From Flavobacterium cerinum (GTDB taxonomy: Bacteria > Bacteroidota > Bacteroidia > Flavobacteriales > Flavobacteriaceae), in NCBI RefSeq assembly GCF_024496085.1, contig NZ_CP101751.1, positions 2,418,001 through 2,482,000 on the forward strand: a stretch of 64,000 nucleotides of DNA, written 5' to 3'. The position numbers and the translations under genes were made by a program. Numbering within the stretch: position 1 is the stretch's first letter; the number at the start of each line of letters is the position of its first letter. This document shows, piece by piece, positions 63,999 to 64,000 of the stretch. Under the pieces are notes generated by a model. The model had not been told where the DNA came from, made no database searches, and saw nothing but the letters and a program-made list of their open reading frames with translations.

Positions 63999-64000
63999 TG

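Noticed and set aside
1..64000. CRISPR array or rRNA operon
   Set aside because: No regularly spaced direct repeats with unique spacers and no rRNA-like sequence were seen.

Overview
The window looks like an accessory region of a Bacteroidota chromosome, most likely a Sphingobacterium-like member of the Sphingobacteriales. The clues are AT-rich DNA, a type IX secretion C-terminal sorting domain, a TTTG/TAnnTTTG promoter, a DUF6520 protein, CTnDOT-type conjugation genes (traO, traQ, MobA/B/C-like) and Bacteroidota-style tyrosine integrases. No rRNA, complete tRNA or CRISPR array was seen. Nearly everything is mobile, defensive or competitive.

0-8 kb: a large Eco57I-type DNA methyltransferase is followed tail-to-tail by a second, catalytically headless copy of its C-terminal specificity half. 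The two halves share a perfect 27-bp inverted repeat, and a tyrosine recombinase gene lies next to them. This looks like an invertible specificity switch. A second, phage/ICE-type integrase and att-like repeats follow.

8-26 kb: a defence island, all on the minus strand. It holds an Avs-like STAND NTPase with an N-terminal nuclease, a Hachiman pair (HamA/HamB), an SMC/RecF-like ATPase with two frameshifted small genes upstream, and a BsuBI/PstI-type restriction-modification pair. An IS3 element follows. A DUF4365-TPR gene is split exactly by a 1.3-kb integron-cassette-like insert that carries a KptA/Tpt1 gene, an unknown gene and an attC-like palindrome; joining the flanks at the shared GTTA restores the reading frame.

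26-35.5 kb: an ECF sigma factor with a membrane partner, an IS110-family element, and a minus-strand metal and redox cluster (arsR, DUF6428, methyltransferase, arsC, acr3, AraC regulator, haem lipoprotein, PAP2, DoxX, chrA) with ArsR-type operator palindromes.

35.7-51.4 kb: small cargo genes, then a T9SS-sorted repeat protein and an RHS protein pair ending in a candidate nuclease toxin. Three mosaic tandem pentapeptide-repeat immunity genes, a fourth broken copy and a row of orphan immunity-like genes follow.

51.4-64 kb: mobilisation genes (coupling protein, relaxase, relaxosome protein), an oriT-like region, a primase and a KAP NTPase on the minus strand, then traO and traQ on the plus strand without the usual traA-N beside them. 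The end holds small unknown genes, a membrane LytTR regulator with 22-bp tandem repeats behind it, a small membrane protein and a DUF6520 protein.
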